Source: an uncultured Verrucomicrobia subdivision 3 bacterium
GTDB lineage: Bacteria; Verrucomicrobiota; Verrucomicrobiia; Limisphaerales; UBA11358
Direction of reading: 5' to 3'
DNA length: 59,157 nt
NCBI GenBank assembly: GCA_903875465.1
Contig: CAIQWB010000077.1
Coordinates: 1 to 59,157 of the forward strand
The stretch's first letter is position 1, and every line of letters starts with the position of its first letter. Below the pieces are notes generated by a model that saw only the letters and a list, made by a program, of their open reading frames with translations, had not been told where the DNA came from and did not search any database. Shown piece by piece: positions 25,138-34,164 of the stretch. Made by a program: the position numbers and the translations under genes.

Positions 25138-25963
25138 TCTCCGTACCGCATTGAAATCAACCTGGCTGGCAGGCCTCCTGCTTCCCTTGGCGGGGCAGGC
25201 CGAACAGTTGGTGGACCTCACGGCGGAAATCGAAGCCACGGAATGGTCCTACCAATTTTTTGCGGATAGCCTGACGAATGGGGCCTTGCCTGCCGCCAGT
25301 TTATTTGCCGGCAGCCAGACGGTTCACTGCATTGTGGGAACCAACTGCTGGTTCATGGAATGCGGCCATGGCTGGTTCTATAATGGCAAGGCGCAATATT
25401 GGTTCACCGGCACCAATGTGATCCGTTATTATGAGCTGACGCAAACTTATACCAATGAGCAGGGCCATGTTTTTCGGGCCGGTGAAACGAGTGTGGAAAG
25501 CACCCAAAGCCGGGATGGGAATCCGGGGCGGCCAGTGAAAGTAGTGGATGTGCTCTCCCTGGCCCAACAAATTCCCTGGCTCGCTTTTTGCTCAGGTTCC
25601 GCATTAAAAACTCCGGGGCGGCAGCTGAATCCGCCCCTGGATTTATGGAAGGAGACCACCGCTGCCCCCCATGGGTTCACGGACCTGACCAAGGTTTATC
25701 CGGACGCCCTGGGTTTGCCCATGAGCATGAAACTCTTTGCCCAAACCAGCCAGCAGGTCTTCCAATATCAGGCCCATGCCACCACGAATGTGCTGGGCTG
25801 GCATTTCCCCCGGGAGTTTTACATGGTGCAGTATGAACCGGATGGCAACGGCGGCTGGGTGGCCAGTTTCACCGCGCGTGGCCGGATTACTGCCATTGGC
25901 AGTGGGCAACGCCCGGCAATTCCGGAACCAGTGCTGCGAGCGTTGAAGACTCAACGCGAGTAA
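25130..25963 (+). CDS. Secreted protein of unknown function
   Basis: A 277-residue protein with a probable signal peptide (TALKSTWLAGLLLPLAGQA, cut near GQAEQ). The rest is soluble and rich in aromatic residues and threonine, with several cysteines (TVHCIVGTNCWFMECGHGWF). It resembles many unnamed exported Verrucomicrobia proteins. It overlaps the 80-residue membrane-protein gene by eight bases, so both may work in the envelope. Confidence 0.65.
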   Translation: MNSLRTALKSTWLAGLLLPLAGQAEQLVDLTAEIEATEWSYQFFADSLTNGALPAASLFAGSQTVHCIVGTNCWFMECGHGWFYNGKAQYWFTGTNVIRYYELTQTYTNEQGHVFRAGETSVESTQSRDGNPGRPVKVVDVLSLAQQIPWLAFCSGSALKTPGRQLNPPLDLWKETTAAPHGFTDLTKVYPDALGLPMSMKLFAQTSQQVFQYQAHATTNVLGWHFPREFYMVQYEPDGNGGWVASFTARGRITAIGSGQRPAIPEPVLRALKTQRE

Positions 25964-26048
25964 CCTGCCCAAACACCTGGGGTCCGATAGCCAAGCCCGT
26001 CTCCGCCGCATCCCGTCAACGAACCATTTCTCCGCCAATCATCCTCTC

Positions 26049-26816
26049 CTAAACCACCACGCGCAGGTAGGTATCGCGGTTGGGGAGCTGGCCGTGCAGT
26101 CCTTTTTTAAAACAATGCTGGTCGGGCAGGATGATCCCATGGGTCCGGCCCACCTGCATGAAACTGGCGGGATGAGCATAGGATTCTTCCCAGGCACGGG
26201 TGAGCAAGGGCTCATCCGCCTGGGGTTGGCAGTAGAGCGTATGGTCGAACTCCGCGCGCGCATGCACCTCGCCATCATGAATATGCACCGTGGGGAAAAA
26301 GACTGTGCGCGGATCCCGGCGCGGGAACGAAAAAGCCATGGGATGCACCCGCATCGCGCCCGCTTTGAGTTTGAAGACGGCAAACCCAAAATCGCCATAG
26401 CCCGGGAGTTGGGCCCAGAGGTGGTCGGCAATGAGAAACCGTTCGTCCAGGCGCGAAAAGTCCTGAGTGGACGGCACGAAGGAGGCCTCAAAGTCGCCCA
26501 CCGCGACCACAGGCAGCGGGGCGAGGGCGGCAGCAGCGGGCGCGGCGAGCAAATTGAGCGAGTGGCCGCCTTTGCTCGGCGGGGGGACAAAACCCCGTTC
26601 CAAATCGGCAAAAAATTGGGGGTAGCCCTTGAGGTTGACAAACGTCACGTCCTGGTCCCCGGCAGGCCGGTGCACCGGGAGCGGCAGAATCATGGCGAGT
26701 TCAGTGCGCGCCTCAATGGCCATGCTGTACACCACCAACTGCCGGCCGTTGCCCTCGGCCCGGGCAAAAATATTCGTGGCGCTCACCGATATCACTGGTT
26801 GGGAAAAGCAGCACAT
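26049..26816 (-). CDS. Conserved hypothetical protein (MCCFSQPV start)
   Basis: A soluble protein of 255 residues with no signal peptide. The start MCCFSQPVISVSATNIFARA is chosen at 26816 because this MCCFS-type opening occurs in unnamed proteins I recall from other phyla; the frame runs open to 26936. Later segments include MILPLPVHRPAGDQDVTFVN and GYPQFFADLERGF. No domain of known function is visible. Histidine-rich stretches near residues 180-215 (TVHIHDGEVHARAEFDH) could bind metal. It is divergent from the VOC gene. Confidence 0.68.
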   Translation of the reverse strand: MCCFSQPVISVSATNIFARAEGNGRQLVVYSMAIEARTELAMILPLPVHRPAGDQDVTFVNLKGYPQFFADLERGFVPPPSKGGHSLNLLAAPAAAALAPLPVVAVGDFEASFVPSTQDFSRLDERFLIADHLWAQLPGYGDFGFAVFKLKAGAMRVHPMAFSFPRRDPRTVFFPTVHIHDGEVHARAEFDHTLYCQPQADEPLLTRAWEESYAHPASFMQVGRTHGIILPDQHCFKKGLHGQLPNRDTYLRVVV

Positions 26817-26959
26817 GGTTGTTGGCCCATGTGTACGCCTGGCCCGGGGGGAAAGAAAGCGAAATCTGCAACCACGGCGCGCGGCCGGTCCGTGGCAAAT
26901 TTCCTCGACATTCCCGTCCCCTTGGGACAGTGTCAAAAGGCGCTGAGCGCACCCCGGTT

Positions 26960-27346
26960 ATGAACATATTACGGCTCCATCATGTGGCAATTATTGCCGC
27001 CGATTACCCCCGCTCCAGGCAATTTTACACCCAGGTGCTGGGCTTGCGCGTGGTTTCCGAACTCTACCGCGCCGAACGTGATTCCTACAAGCTGGACCTC
27101 GCCCTGCCCGGCGGCGGCCAGATCGAACTGTTTTCCTTTCCCAATCCGCCCCCGCGCCCCAGCCGCCCCGAGGCCTGCGGCTTGCGCCACCTCGCCCTCG
27201 CCGTGGCCGACATCGAGGCCGCCGTCCACTTTATCGAGCGCCAGGGCATTCCCGTGGAACCCATCCGCATCGATGAATTAACTGGCAAACGCTACACCTT
27301 CTTCGCCGATCCGGATGGTCTCCCCATCGAATTCTATGAAGGCTGA
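26960..27346 (+). CDS. VOC-superfamily metalloprotein (glyoxalase-like, YaeR type)
   Basis: A 128-residue single-domain member of the vicinal oxygen chelate fold. Metal ligands fit His8 (LHHVAII), the Glu in QIELFSF, His in LRHLALAV and Glu in PIEFYEG. YaeR-type proteins are named glyoxalase-like, but their substrate is not settled. The ATG at 26960 is used since the fold begins within eight residues of it. Confidence 0.85.
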   Translation: MNILRLHHVAIIAADYPRSRQFYTQVLGLRVVSELYRAERDSYKLDLALPGGGQIELFSFPNPPPRPSRPEACGLRHLALAVADIEAAVHFIERQGIPVEPIRIDELTGKRYTFFADPDGLPIEFYEG

Positions 27347-27456
27347 AAACCCGCCCGGCCAGGATTGCCGGATTGACTTCCCCGCCCATGGCGCGGTTGA
27401 ACCAAGCAGGTTTCCTGCCTTATCCCGCTCCTCCCGTTAACCTGCCGGCTGAATTT

Positions 27457-27672
27457 ATGACTGACGAATTGCAACAGCGGTTGGAACGGCTGGAGGCGAA
27501 TTTCGCCCACCTGGAACACCAGGTGGAACAACTCAACGGCGTGTTAATCCAGCAAAGCCGGACGGTGGATTTATTAAAGAAGCAGGCGCAGCGCCAGTCT
27601 GAGGTCCTGGAAAGCATGGAACTCGACCGCATCAAGGCCAACCAGACCAAGCCGCCGCACTATCACCAATAA
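27457..27672 (+). CDS. slyX: SlyX-family coiled-coil protein
   Basis: A 71-residue protein that is nearly all coiled coil (ELQQRLERLEANFAHLEHQV) and ends KPPHYHQ. A PPHY-type tail is typical of SlyX. Its function is not established; the name comes from a lysis-defective phenotype seen in E. coli phage work. The upstream frame to 27373 is not needed. It lies eight bases before ribH. Confidence 0.75.
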   Translation: MTDELQQRLERLEANFAHLEHQVEQLNGVLIQQSRTVDLLKKQAQRQSEVLESMELDRIKANQTKPPHYHQ

Positions 27673-27680
27673 TTATCGTC

Positions 27681-28151
27681 ATGCTCCAAACCAATAAAAA
27701 ATCCAAGGCTCAGAAAACCCGTGCCACCTTCGCCATCGTGGCCTCCCGCTACAATGCGAAATACGTGGATGCCATGCTGCGCGCCGCCCAGGCCGAGTTA
27801 AAACGCGCCGGGGCCAAAGTGCGCACCGTGCGGGTGCCGGGCGCCTATGAGATTCCCGTGGTGGCCGCCCGCCTGGCCCGCGCCAGCACGCCTCGCCTCG
27901 GCGGCATCATTTGTCTCGGCGTCATCCTGCGCGGAGCCACCACCCATGCCCAGCACATCGGCGAAGCCGTGAGCAATGCCCTGGCGCACATTCAAGTGCA
28001 GCACGAAGTCCCGGTCATTCACGAAGTGCTGTTATTGGAGAATGCCGACCAGGCCCGCGAACGCTGCCTGGATCCCCGGCACAATCGCGGCCTCGAAGCC
28101 GCCCAAACCGCCCTGGAGATGGCGCGGGTCATGGAATCCTTGCGGGACTGA
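27681..28151 (+). CDS. ribH: 6,7-dimethyl-8-ribityllumazine synthase
   Basis: A 156-residue lumazine synthase that joins 3,4-dihydroxybutanone phosphate to the ribityl pyrimidine, the step before riboflavin. Active-site segments are SRYNAKYVDAML, PGAYEIPVVAARLA, the phosphate loop/catalytic His in GATTHAQHIGEAVS, and the HNRGLEAAQTALEM end. It is not next to nusB, where ribH often lies: nusB, ribD and ribE form another operon 8-12 kb away. Confidence 0.93.
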   Translation: MLQTNKKSKAQKTRATFAIVASRYNAKYVDAMLRAAQAELKRAGAKVRTVRVPGAYEIPVVAARLARASTPRLGGIICLGVILRGATTHAQHIGEAVSNALAHIQVQHEVPVIHEVLLLENADQARERCLDPRHNRGLEAAQTALEMARVMESLRD

Positions 28152-28174
28152 GCAACGAGTGTAGACTCCCGGAC

Positions 28175-28623
28175 GTGCCCTATCCGTCCATCGCCTTCAT
28201 CATCGTAATCGCGGTGTTGTTTTACCGCGCGGCGGAGCTGGAGGACGCACCGGGTGTGTTATGGCCGGTCTTGTCCGTGGCGATTTCCCTCGTGACTTTA
28301 TCCCGAACTCCGAAATTAAAATGGCCGGGATGCGGCAAGATGTTGGAGCAGAAACCCTTTGGAAAAATCGCCGACATACCCGCAGTGGTCGGGTGAGACT
28401 GCCTCTGCGCGCAGCGCGCATCCTTAAATGGGCAACTGATTGGCAGTGGCTTGGGAAGCCACTTTTCCAAAGCGTTTATGCCCAGGAGATCGATGCCGAC
28501 CGGCTGTTATAATTTCGGAGTTCGGGTTTATTTTACCTTGGCGGAGGCTGGCTGTTTGCGTGCCTGGGGCAGGCCGGGCTTTTCCTGGGCATTGCCGGGT
28601 TCCGTGCCTTGCGCAAACCCTGA
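28175..28623 (+). pseudogene. Small membrane-protein gene split by a CCCGAAC element
   Basis: The first half (28175-28301) reads VPYPSIAFIIVIAVLFYRAA, then LSVAISLVTL, from a GTG start. The second half (28531-28623) reads FYLGGGWLFACLGQAGLFLG, then IAGFRALRKP and a stop. Between them is the 225-bp copy 2 plus one five-base duplication. Deleting 230 bp joins the two halves in frame as ...VTLFYLGGG..., giving a 72-residue protein with two or three helices. The element has no in-frame path, so the gene is inactive here. No family recognised. Confidence 0.8.
28302..28526. mobile_element. CCCGAAC element, copy 2 (225 bp), inside a gene
   Basis: Terminal repeats CCCGAACTCCGAAATTA match at both ends (17 bases). 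The target duplication is TTTAT at 28297-28301 and 28527-28531. Because the host gene's frame is exactly restored by removing the element and one duplication, these boundaries are fixed to the base. The element has the same internal layout as copies 1 and 4, and a 63-codon frame at 28321-28512 that is shared only with copy 4. Confidence 0.92.
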
Positions 28624-28732
28624 TGGCTTGCCGCCGGGCGGTTGAAGTTCCCGCCAATCTGGTGCCGGATTCCATTTATCCACCGATTTTGTAATGGTTC
28701 CCCGCCCATTCCGGGTTATGCTGCTCATTGTT

Positions 28733-29362
28733 ATGAAAATTGTCGCGATTATTTTTGGGGCGGTGCTGGGGTTGGTACTGTTGGTGGTCGTGCTGGGAGC
28801 CGGCAGCTACAACCGCCTCGTGCGGCTCTCCCAAGGCGTGGACAGCCAGTGGGCCCAGGTGCAAAATGTGTATCAACGCCGGGCGGACCTCGTCCCCAAT
28901 CTGGTCGCCACGGTTTCCGGCGCGGCGAATTTCGAGAAATCCACCCTCACCGAAATCACCACGGCCCGCGCCTCGGTCGGGCAGGTGAAGCTCGACCCCA
29001 ATTCCGCGCCCAGCGATCCCGCCAAACTCGCCGCCTTTGAAACCGCCCAGGGCCAGCTCTCCTCGGCCCTGTCCCGTTTGCTGGTCGTGGTCGAAAAATA
29101 TCCAGACTTGAAAGCCACCGGGAATTTTCGCGATTTGCAGGCGCAATTGGAAGGCACCGAAAACCGCATCAGCGTGGAACGCCGTGACTTCAACACCGCC
29201 GTGCAGGATTATAACACGGCGATCAAATCATTTCCCGCCGTGCTCTATGCCGGGGGGTTTGGCTTCAGTCCCAAGCCTTATTTTACCGCCACGGCCGGGT
29301 CTGAGACCCCGCCCAAGGTTCAATTCGACTTCAACCAAACCGCACCCGCCGCCAAACCCTGA
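28733..29362 (+). CDS. lemA: LemA-family protein
   Basis: A 209-residue protein with one N-terminal membrane helix (about 4-24), then the LemA helical-bundle domain: YNRLVRLSQGVDSQWAQVQN, YQRRADLVPNLVATV, EKYPDLKATGNFRDLQAQLE, GTENRISVERRDFN. LemA proteins are widespread and of unclear function. ATG at 28733 is chosen; the frame is open to 28694 with other starts. The next two genes carry TPM domains and follow in the same direction with three- to four-base gaps, a familiar lemA-TPM arrangement. Confidence 0.9.
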   Translation: MKIVAIIFGAVLGLVLLVVVLGAGSYNRLVRLSQGVDSQWAQVQNVYQRRADLVPNLVATVSGAANFEKSTLTEITTARASVGQVKLDPNSAPSDPAKLAAFETAQGQLSSALSRLLVVVEKYPDLKATGNFRDLQAQLEGTENRISVERRDFNTAVQDYNTAIKSFPAVLYAGGFGFSPKPYFTATAGSETPPKVQFDFNQTAPAAKP

Positions 29363-29365
29363 GCC

Positions 29366-30124
29366 ATGAAACTCCTTGGTGCCATTCTGGCTTTGCTCAT
29401 CGGCGGCCGGTTGCTGGCACAGGAGGTCATGCCGCCGCCCCCGGCGGCCTATTTCAATGACTACGCCCACGTGGTTTCGGCCAGCACCGCCGACCGGTTG
29501 AACCACACCCTGGAGGATTTTGAACGGCAAAGCTCCGACCAAATCGTGGTGGCCGTCTTCCCCAAGTTTCCGTCCGACTCGGACCTTGCGGATTACTGCG
29601 TGCGGGTCTTTCGCGCCTGGGGTGTGGGTCAAAAAAGTAAAAATAATGGCGCGGTACTGTTTGTATTTGTCCAAAGTCACAAACTATTTTTGCAAACCGG
29701 CTATGGTCTGGAAGGCGTGCTGCCCGACGCACTGTGCAAGCGGATTATTGATGAACAAATCACCCCCCAATTTAAAACGGGTGATTACGATGGCGGCCTC
29801 ACGGCGGGGGTGACGGCCATCCTGGCCGCCACCAAGGGCGAGTACCAGGGCAATGGGCAGACCGCGGCGGACCAAAAGGAAGGGTCCGGGCGGGGTGCGG
29901 GCCTCGCACCAGTCCTCATTTTTGGCATGATTTTTTTGGTGGTGATGCTGGCCCGGATTTTTGGCCCCCGGCGGGGACGCGTTTATACTGGCAGCGGCTG
30001 GGGCGGCGGGGGTGGTTGGTGGGGTGGCGGCGGCTTTGGCGGTGGTGGCGGCGGCAGTAGTGGCGGCGGTTTTTCCGGGGGGGGTGGCAGCAGCGGCGGC
30101 GGCGGCGCGGGAGGAAGTTGGTAA
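29366..30124 (+). CDS. TPM-domain membrane protein with glycine-rich tail (YgcG-like)
   Basis: A 252-residue exported protein. A signal peptide (to about LLAQE) is followed by the TPM domain (about 27-150; YFNDYAHVVSASTADRLNHT, GYGLEGVLPDALCKRI), a single membrane helix (about 183-200) and a tail of ~50 residues that is mostly glycine and serine with tryptophans. TPM stands for the domain shared with thylakoid and membrane phosphatases; activity here is unknown. The repeat-rich tail is encoded by G-rich sequence prone to length change. Confidence 0.88.
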   Translation: MKLLGAILALLIGGRLLAQEVMPPPPAAYFNDYAHVVSASTADRLNHTLEDFERQSSDQIVVAVFPKFPSDSDLADYCVRVFRAWGVGQKSKNNGAVLFVFVQSHKLFLQTGYGLEGVLPDALCKRIIDEQITPQFKTGDYDGGLTAGVTAILAATKGEYQGNGQTAADQKEGSGRGAGLAPVLIFGMIFLVVMLARIFGPRRGRVYTGSGWGGGGGWWGGGGFGGGGGGSSGGGFSGGGGSSGGGGAGGSW

Positions 30125-30127
30125 CCC

Positions 30128-30517
30128 ATGGACCCGCGCGCATTTTCCCAGCACCTGCACCATGCGGGCATCGTCGCGGCCATCCAGGCCGCCGAAGAGC
30201 GCACGACCGGCCAAATCCGCGTCATTATCAGCCCCAAACGCATTGCCGACCCGGTGGCCGCCGCCGGACGAGATTTTCGGCGCCTAAGTCTTCACCAGAA
30301 CCCCGGGCGCAACGCCGTCCTCATTTTTGTCGCCCCCCGCGCCCGCCAGTTTGCAGTCATTGGCGACACCGCCGTGCATGCCCAATGCGGCGACCCGTTC
30401 TGGCGGCAACTGGCCGGCACCATGGGCGGTTACTTTCGCCTGGGTGAATTCACCCCCGGAATCATCCATGGAGTGCAAACCGCCGGGGAACTGCTGGCCA
30501 CCCATTTTCCCCGCTGA
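30128..30517 (+). CDS. Second TPM-domain protein, soluble
   Basis: A 129-residue protein with a TPM-like domain only: AIQAAEERTTGQIRVIISPK, NAVLIFVAPRARQFAVIGD, AGELLATHF. It has neither signal peptide nor membrane helix. It follows the larger TPM gene by three bases and so completes a lemA-TPM-TPM unit. It may be a regulator or partner of the larger one; that is inference. Confidence 0.82.
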   Translation: MDPRAFSQHLHHAGIVAAIQAAEERTTGQIRVIISPKRIADPVAAAGRDFRRLSLHQNPGRNAVLIFVAPRARQFAVIGDTAVHAQCGDPFWRQLAGTMGGYFRLGEFTPGIIHGVQTAGELLATHFPR

Positions 30518-30647
30518 AAACCTTGGCTTGATGCCCCGCGCGGCCGGCCGCCCCGCCTGCCCAAATCCACGCTACCTGGCTTGCCGTTTAAGACCTCCGG
30601 CGGTATGTTAATGCCCAAGTTCATGGATCATCACTCGGGCTGGGTCA

Positions 30648-33221
30648 ATGCATTGGTTTAAATTCATTTCTGGCGGCACTCGTTTCCGCCAGGCTGGCAT
30701 AGGGTTCCTCGCCGCCTTCCTGGCCGCGATCAGCAACCTTTCCCTTTACGGCAACAATCCCGGCGGTTACACCTCCCTCATCACCAATTCCGTGACCACG
30801 GGGACCGAGCTGTTTGGCAGCCAGACCGATCGCTATCTGGATAACGGCATCCTGCACGTCCTGGTGTCGCCCAGCGGTGGGGTGGATTCCCTGAAATATC
30901 TCAAGCCGGGGTCCGCCGGCACGCCCAAGACGAACGGCACGGAAATGGTCAGCCAATCCGGGGTGAATTTCGGGAATCACACCGCCATCTATTATTACTG
31001 GTACCCGGACAGCAATGGCGACTGCGTTTATCAGGGCACCACCACCAACAGTCCCAATGTGGACCTGGCCTACGTGCGCCCTTACAATCCGGCCAAGGAC
31101 CAGGTGATCGCCGATGTTGAAGTGCATTATGTGCTCGGCCAAGGCAACCCCGGGCTCTATGCCTACCTGATCGTCCGGCACCCGGCCAGCTACGTGAGCT
31201 ATGCCACCAATCTCAACATCAGCTTCATCCAATGCCTCTGGCCCACGGCGCACGACAACACCAATTTCCTCTGTGAAAATTCCTACGTGGACGACGGCGT
31301 GAAATATGGCCTGGTGCGCAATGGCGTGCGGCAAAAGCGCAATGGTCTCCAGCCCAATTTCTACGACAGCTACCACACCATCGCCATTACGAACATCAAC
31401 ATTCCCAAGGAGGTCGTCCAATATACCACCGGGGCCTTCGCCGGGAGCACCAATGGCAAATACTCCTTCACCTTTGATTATCCCAAACTCAGCACCTTCG
31501 GCATGGCCAGCGATGTCAACCACCTTGGTCTGTGGATCATCGCCGGGGGGCACGAATATCAGAACAACGGTCCGACGGCCTGCGAATATTCCGGCGGCAT
31601 CGGGGGGATCGTCACCTTTGAGCCGCTGATTGCCCACTACGGGAACACCGGGCTCACCGTCAGCAGCAATGCCAGTTTTAATAAAATTTACGGGCCGTGG
31701 CTGTTTTACCTAAACAGCCAGACCAATGGCGCCGCCTGCTGGCGGGATTCCCAAAACCAGGCCGTGGCCGAGCAAGCCGCCTGGCCTTATGCCTGGCTGA
31801 CCAACAGCCTTTACCAACCGCGCTCCCAGCGGGCCAGCATTTCGGGCCGCCTGGTGATCAACGACCCGTTACGCCCGCAAGCGAGTGCCGCCGGGGCCTG
31901 GATCGGTCTGGCCGCCCCCGATGCGGGCCTGGAAAATGATCCCAACGACTGGCAGTTGCAATCCGATGGCTACCAATTCTGGACCCAGGCCGCCGCGGAT
32001 GGCACCTTCACCCTGCCACCCGTGACCACCTTTTCCCCGTATGGCGGTGCCGCCACTTATGAATTATACGCCTACTGTGCCGGGACCAATGGCTCCGTGG
32101 GCCAGTTTCAGAGCGGACCCTACATCTTTGCTCCCGGTACTGTGACCAATCTGGGCACGCTCACCTGGAACGTGCCGCATGCCGGTTCCAGCGTGGCTTG
32201 GGAAATGGGTTATCCCGACCGCACCGCCGCCGAGTTTCGTCATGGCGATGACTACGCGGTGCCCGGTCTCTGGCTGAATTTTGCGGCCGAATTTTCCAAC
32301 CCCCTCACCTATGCTGTCGGCACCAGCAACTGGACCAACGACTGGAACTACGCCCAAGGAGCTTATTTTGTCAATGGTGTGGCCAGCAACATGGTCTGGA
32401 ACATCCAGTTCAACCTGCCCCGGGTGCCCTTGAGTGGCAACGCCACGCTCAATCTGGCCTGGGCCGGCGCGTCCTACGCCGCCATTCAAGTCTTTGTTAA
32501 CGATCCCCATATGACCGGCACCGTCTTGCGCGATTTCTATCCCAATGTTCCCGCCGGTGCCAACACCTTGATCCGCCAGGGGATTCACGACAAATACGGC
32601 GTTGACCACACCACCATCCCCGTCAGCAAACTGGTGGCCGGCACCAACACCATTACCCTCGTGCAACGCCGCGCGGTCACGGACACCTCCAGCTACGTGA
32701 TGTATGATTACCTGAATCTGGAATTGCCCACCCCCATTCCGCCGCCCGGACTGACGGCTACCGCCGGGGACCGGCAGGTGATTTTACAATGGACCGCCGC
32801 GCCGGGGGCAACGGGTTATTACGTGGGCCAGTCCACTACCAACGGCGGCCCCTATCGAATCATCGGCACCAACGTGACCAGCCTGGCCCTAACCAACGCC
32901 GCCCTGTCTAACGGATTGATTTATTATTATACGGTCACCGCCACCAATGCCGCGGGGGCCAGCCTGCCTGCCCCGCCCGCCAGTGCCCGGCCAGTGGCGG
33001 GGAACCCGCCCCCGCTGGGTTTTCAAGCGCGCTTCGGACAGCTTCAGTTGAGCTGGCCAGCCGGTCACACCGGCTGGCAATTGCAGGTCCAGACCAACCC
33101 GCCCGGACTCGGACTCGGCACCAATTGGCTCACGGTGCCCGGCTCCGCCACGACCAATTTCTGGACCGTGCCGCTCAACGTGACCCGTGGCAGCATTTTT
33201 TACCGCCTGGTTTATCCGTGA
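30648..33221 (+). CDS. Secreted rhamnogalacturonan lyase-like protein (PL4) with FnIII domain
   Basis: An 857-residue exported protein. The signal peptide is near the N-terminus (AGIGFLAAFLAAISNLSLYG). A large beta-sandwich domain (about 45-390) is followed by a small fibronectin-like domain (about 395-500, SISGRLVINDPLRP) and a carbohydrate-binding-like domain (about 515-690, with GYPDRTAAEFRHGDDY and NDWNYAQGAYF). These three modules are the plan of PL4 lyases, which cleave rhamnogalacturonan I. An FnIII domain (about 697-785) and a C-terminal segment follow. No transport or sugar genes adjoin it. Confidence 0.8.
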   Translation: MHWFKFISGGTRFRQAGIGFLAAFLAAISNLSLYGNNPGGYTSLITNSVTTGTELFGSQTDRYLDNGILHVLVSPSGGVDSLKYLKPGSAGTPKTNGTEMVSQSGVNFGNHTAIYYYWYPDSNGDCVYQGTTTNSPNVDLAYVRPYNPAKDQVIADVEVHYVLGQGNPGLYAYLIVRHPASYVSYATNLNISFIQCLWPTAHDNTNFLCENSYVDDGVKYGLVRNGVRQKRNGLQPNFYDSYHTIAITNINIPKEVVQYTTGAFAGSTNGKYSFTFDYPKLSTFGMASDVNHLGLWIIAGGHEYQNNGPTACEYSGGIGGIVTFEPLIAHYGNTGLTVSSNASFNKIYGPWLFYLNSQTNGAACWRDSQNQAVAEQAAWPYAWLTNSLYQPRSQRASISGRLVINDPLRPQASAAGAWIGLAAPDAGLENDPNDWQLQSDGYQFWTQAAADGTFTLPPVTTFSPYGGAATYELYAYCAGTNGSVGQFQSGPYIFAPGTVTNLGTLTWNVPHAGSSVAWEMGYPDRTAAEFRHGDDYAVPGLWLNFAAEFSNPLTYAVGTSNWTNDWNYAQGAYFVNGVASNMVWNIQFNLPRVPLSGNATLNLAWAGASYAAIQVFVNDPHMTGTVLRDFYPNVPAGANTLIRQGIHDKYGVDHTTIPVSKLVAGTNTITLVQRRAVTDTSSYVMYDYLNLELPTPIPPPGLTATAGDRQVILQWTAAPGATGYYVGQSTTNGGPYRIIGTNVTSLALTNAALSNGLIYYYTVTATNAAGASLPAPPASARPVAGNPPPLGFQARFGQLQLSWPAGHTGWQLQVQTNPPGLGLGTNWLTVPGSATTNFWTVPLNVTRGSIFYRLVYP

Positions 33222-33225
33222 ATCC

Positions 33226-34077
33226 TCACGGCGGAAATCCAAATGCCAGTTTCACCGCGGCATATTCCGGATGCACCCGGCCATCCGTCTGCCGAATGAT
33301 CAAGGCCGGCTCCGCCCACGCCTGATGGCGCATCGCCTCCGGCAAATCCGCGGCCCGTTGCATCAAAAACAAGCCCAGCAGGGGCCGGTTGCCCTCGCGC
33401 AAAACCACCGGCCGCCAGCGCACAATGGTCAGCCCCGCCGCCCGGGCGCCCGCCTGCACCCGCGCCGCCTGTTCCGGCGGGTCCACCGGAAACACACAGG
33501 CAAACACCCCGCCCGCCGCCAGCTGGCGCGCCGCCGTCGCGCAATAATCCGCCACCGTGCCGCGCAGTTCGAACCGGCAGGCCAGCTTTTGCGGATGCTC
33601 GCTCTCCACCCCACTGCCGGGCGGAAAATACGGCGGACTGCCCAGCACCAAATCGAAGGTCTCCGCCGCACCCAGCACCCCGGGATCGCGAAAATCCCCG
33701 GTGCGAATCTCGTAACGCTCCCCCAGGCCATTCCACGCCGCGGATTTGCGGGCCAGCCGCACACTTTCCGCCTGCGCCTCCACGGTGACCAGGCGCGCGC
33801 CCGGCAAACGCCACGCCGCAATCATGCCCACCGTTCCCAGGCCGCTGCCCAAATCGAGCACCCGCTGAGCGGTGGGACACCAACTCGTGCCATACCACGC
33901 GGCCAGCACATCATCCGTGGAAAAACGATGGCCATTGGCCAGTTGAAACAGGCGAAAATGTCCGCTGATGGCATCCAGCGTTTCCCCCGGCTCCACGGCC
34001 GGTTCCCCGGTTAAAGCACCGGGCGGGACCGGACCGGGTTTGGCCCAGCCTTTGAAACAGGGATCAGGTATCATCAT
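33226..34077 (-). CDS. SAM-dependent methyltransferase, TrmN6-like
   Basis: A 283-residue class I methyltransferase. The SAM-binding motif is LDLGSGLGTVGMIAAWRLP, with the acidic end of beta-2 in VTVEAQAESVRLA. The catalytic motif GSPPYF replaces the usual NPPY of N6-adenine methylases, so Gly-Ser stand where Asn is expected. TrmN6 methylates A37 of tRNA-Val; with this change the target is uncertain. The start at 34077 is a guess: the frame is open to 34140. It ends four bases from the convergent PL4 gene. Confidence 0.75.
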   Translation of the reverse strand: MMIPDPCFKGWAKPGPVPPGALTGEPAVEPGETLDAISGHFRLFQLANGHRFSTDDVLAAWYGTSWCPTAQRVLDLGSGLGTVGMIAAWRLPGARLVTVEAQAESVRLARKSAAWNGLGERYEIRTGDFRDPGVLGAAETFDLVLGSPPYFPPGSGVESEHPQKLACRFELRGTVADYCATAARQLAAGGVFACVFPVDPPEQAARVQAGARAAGLTIVRWRPVVLREGNRPLLGLFLMQRAADLPEAMRHQAWAEPALIIRQTDGRVHPEYAAVKLAFGFPP

Positions 34078-34164
34078 GCCCCGCCAGAATTCCTGAATGG
34101 CCCCGCCAATGCAAATCGATAAGGCACGGCCCCTCCGCACCGGCTGCCCGCTTAAACCACCTGC

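Noticed and set aside
28321-28512. A 63-codon frame running through element copy 2, also open in copy 4 (55499-55690)
   Set aside because: The two differ at about 17 of 63 residues, and most base differences change the residue (about five silent against twenty not). Copy 1 has the frame broken and copy 3 lacks part of it. This is not protein conservation; the sequence is conserved as DNA or structure.
29995-30117. Glycine-rich tail read as a silk-like or adhesin repeat
   Set aside because: The run is the usual C-terminal tail of YgcG/TPM proteins, so no separate function is claimed.
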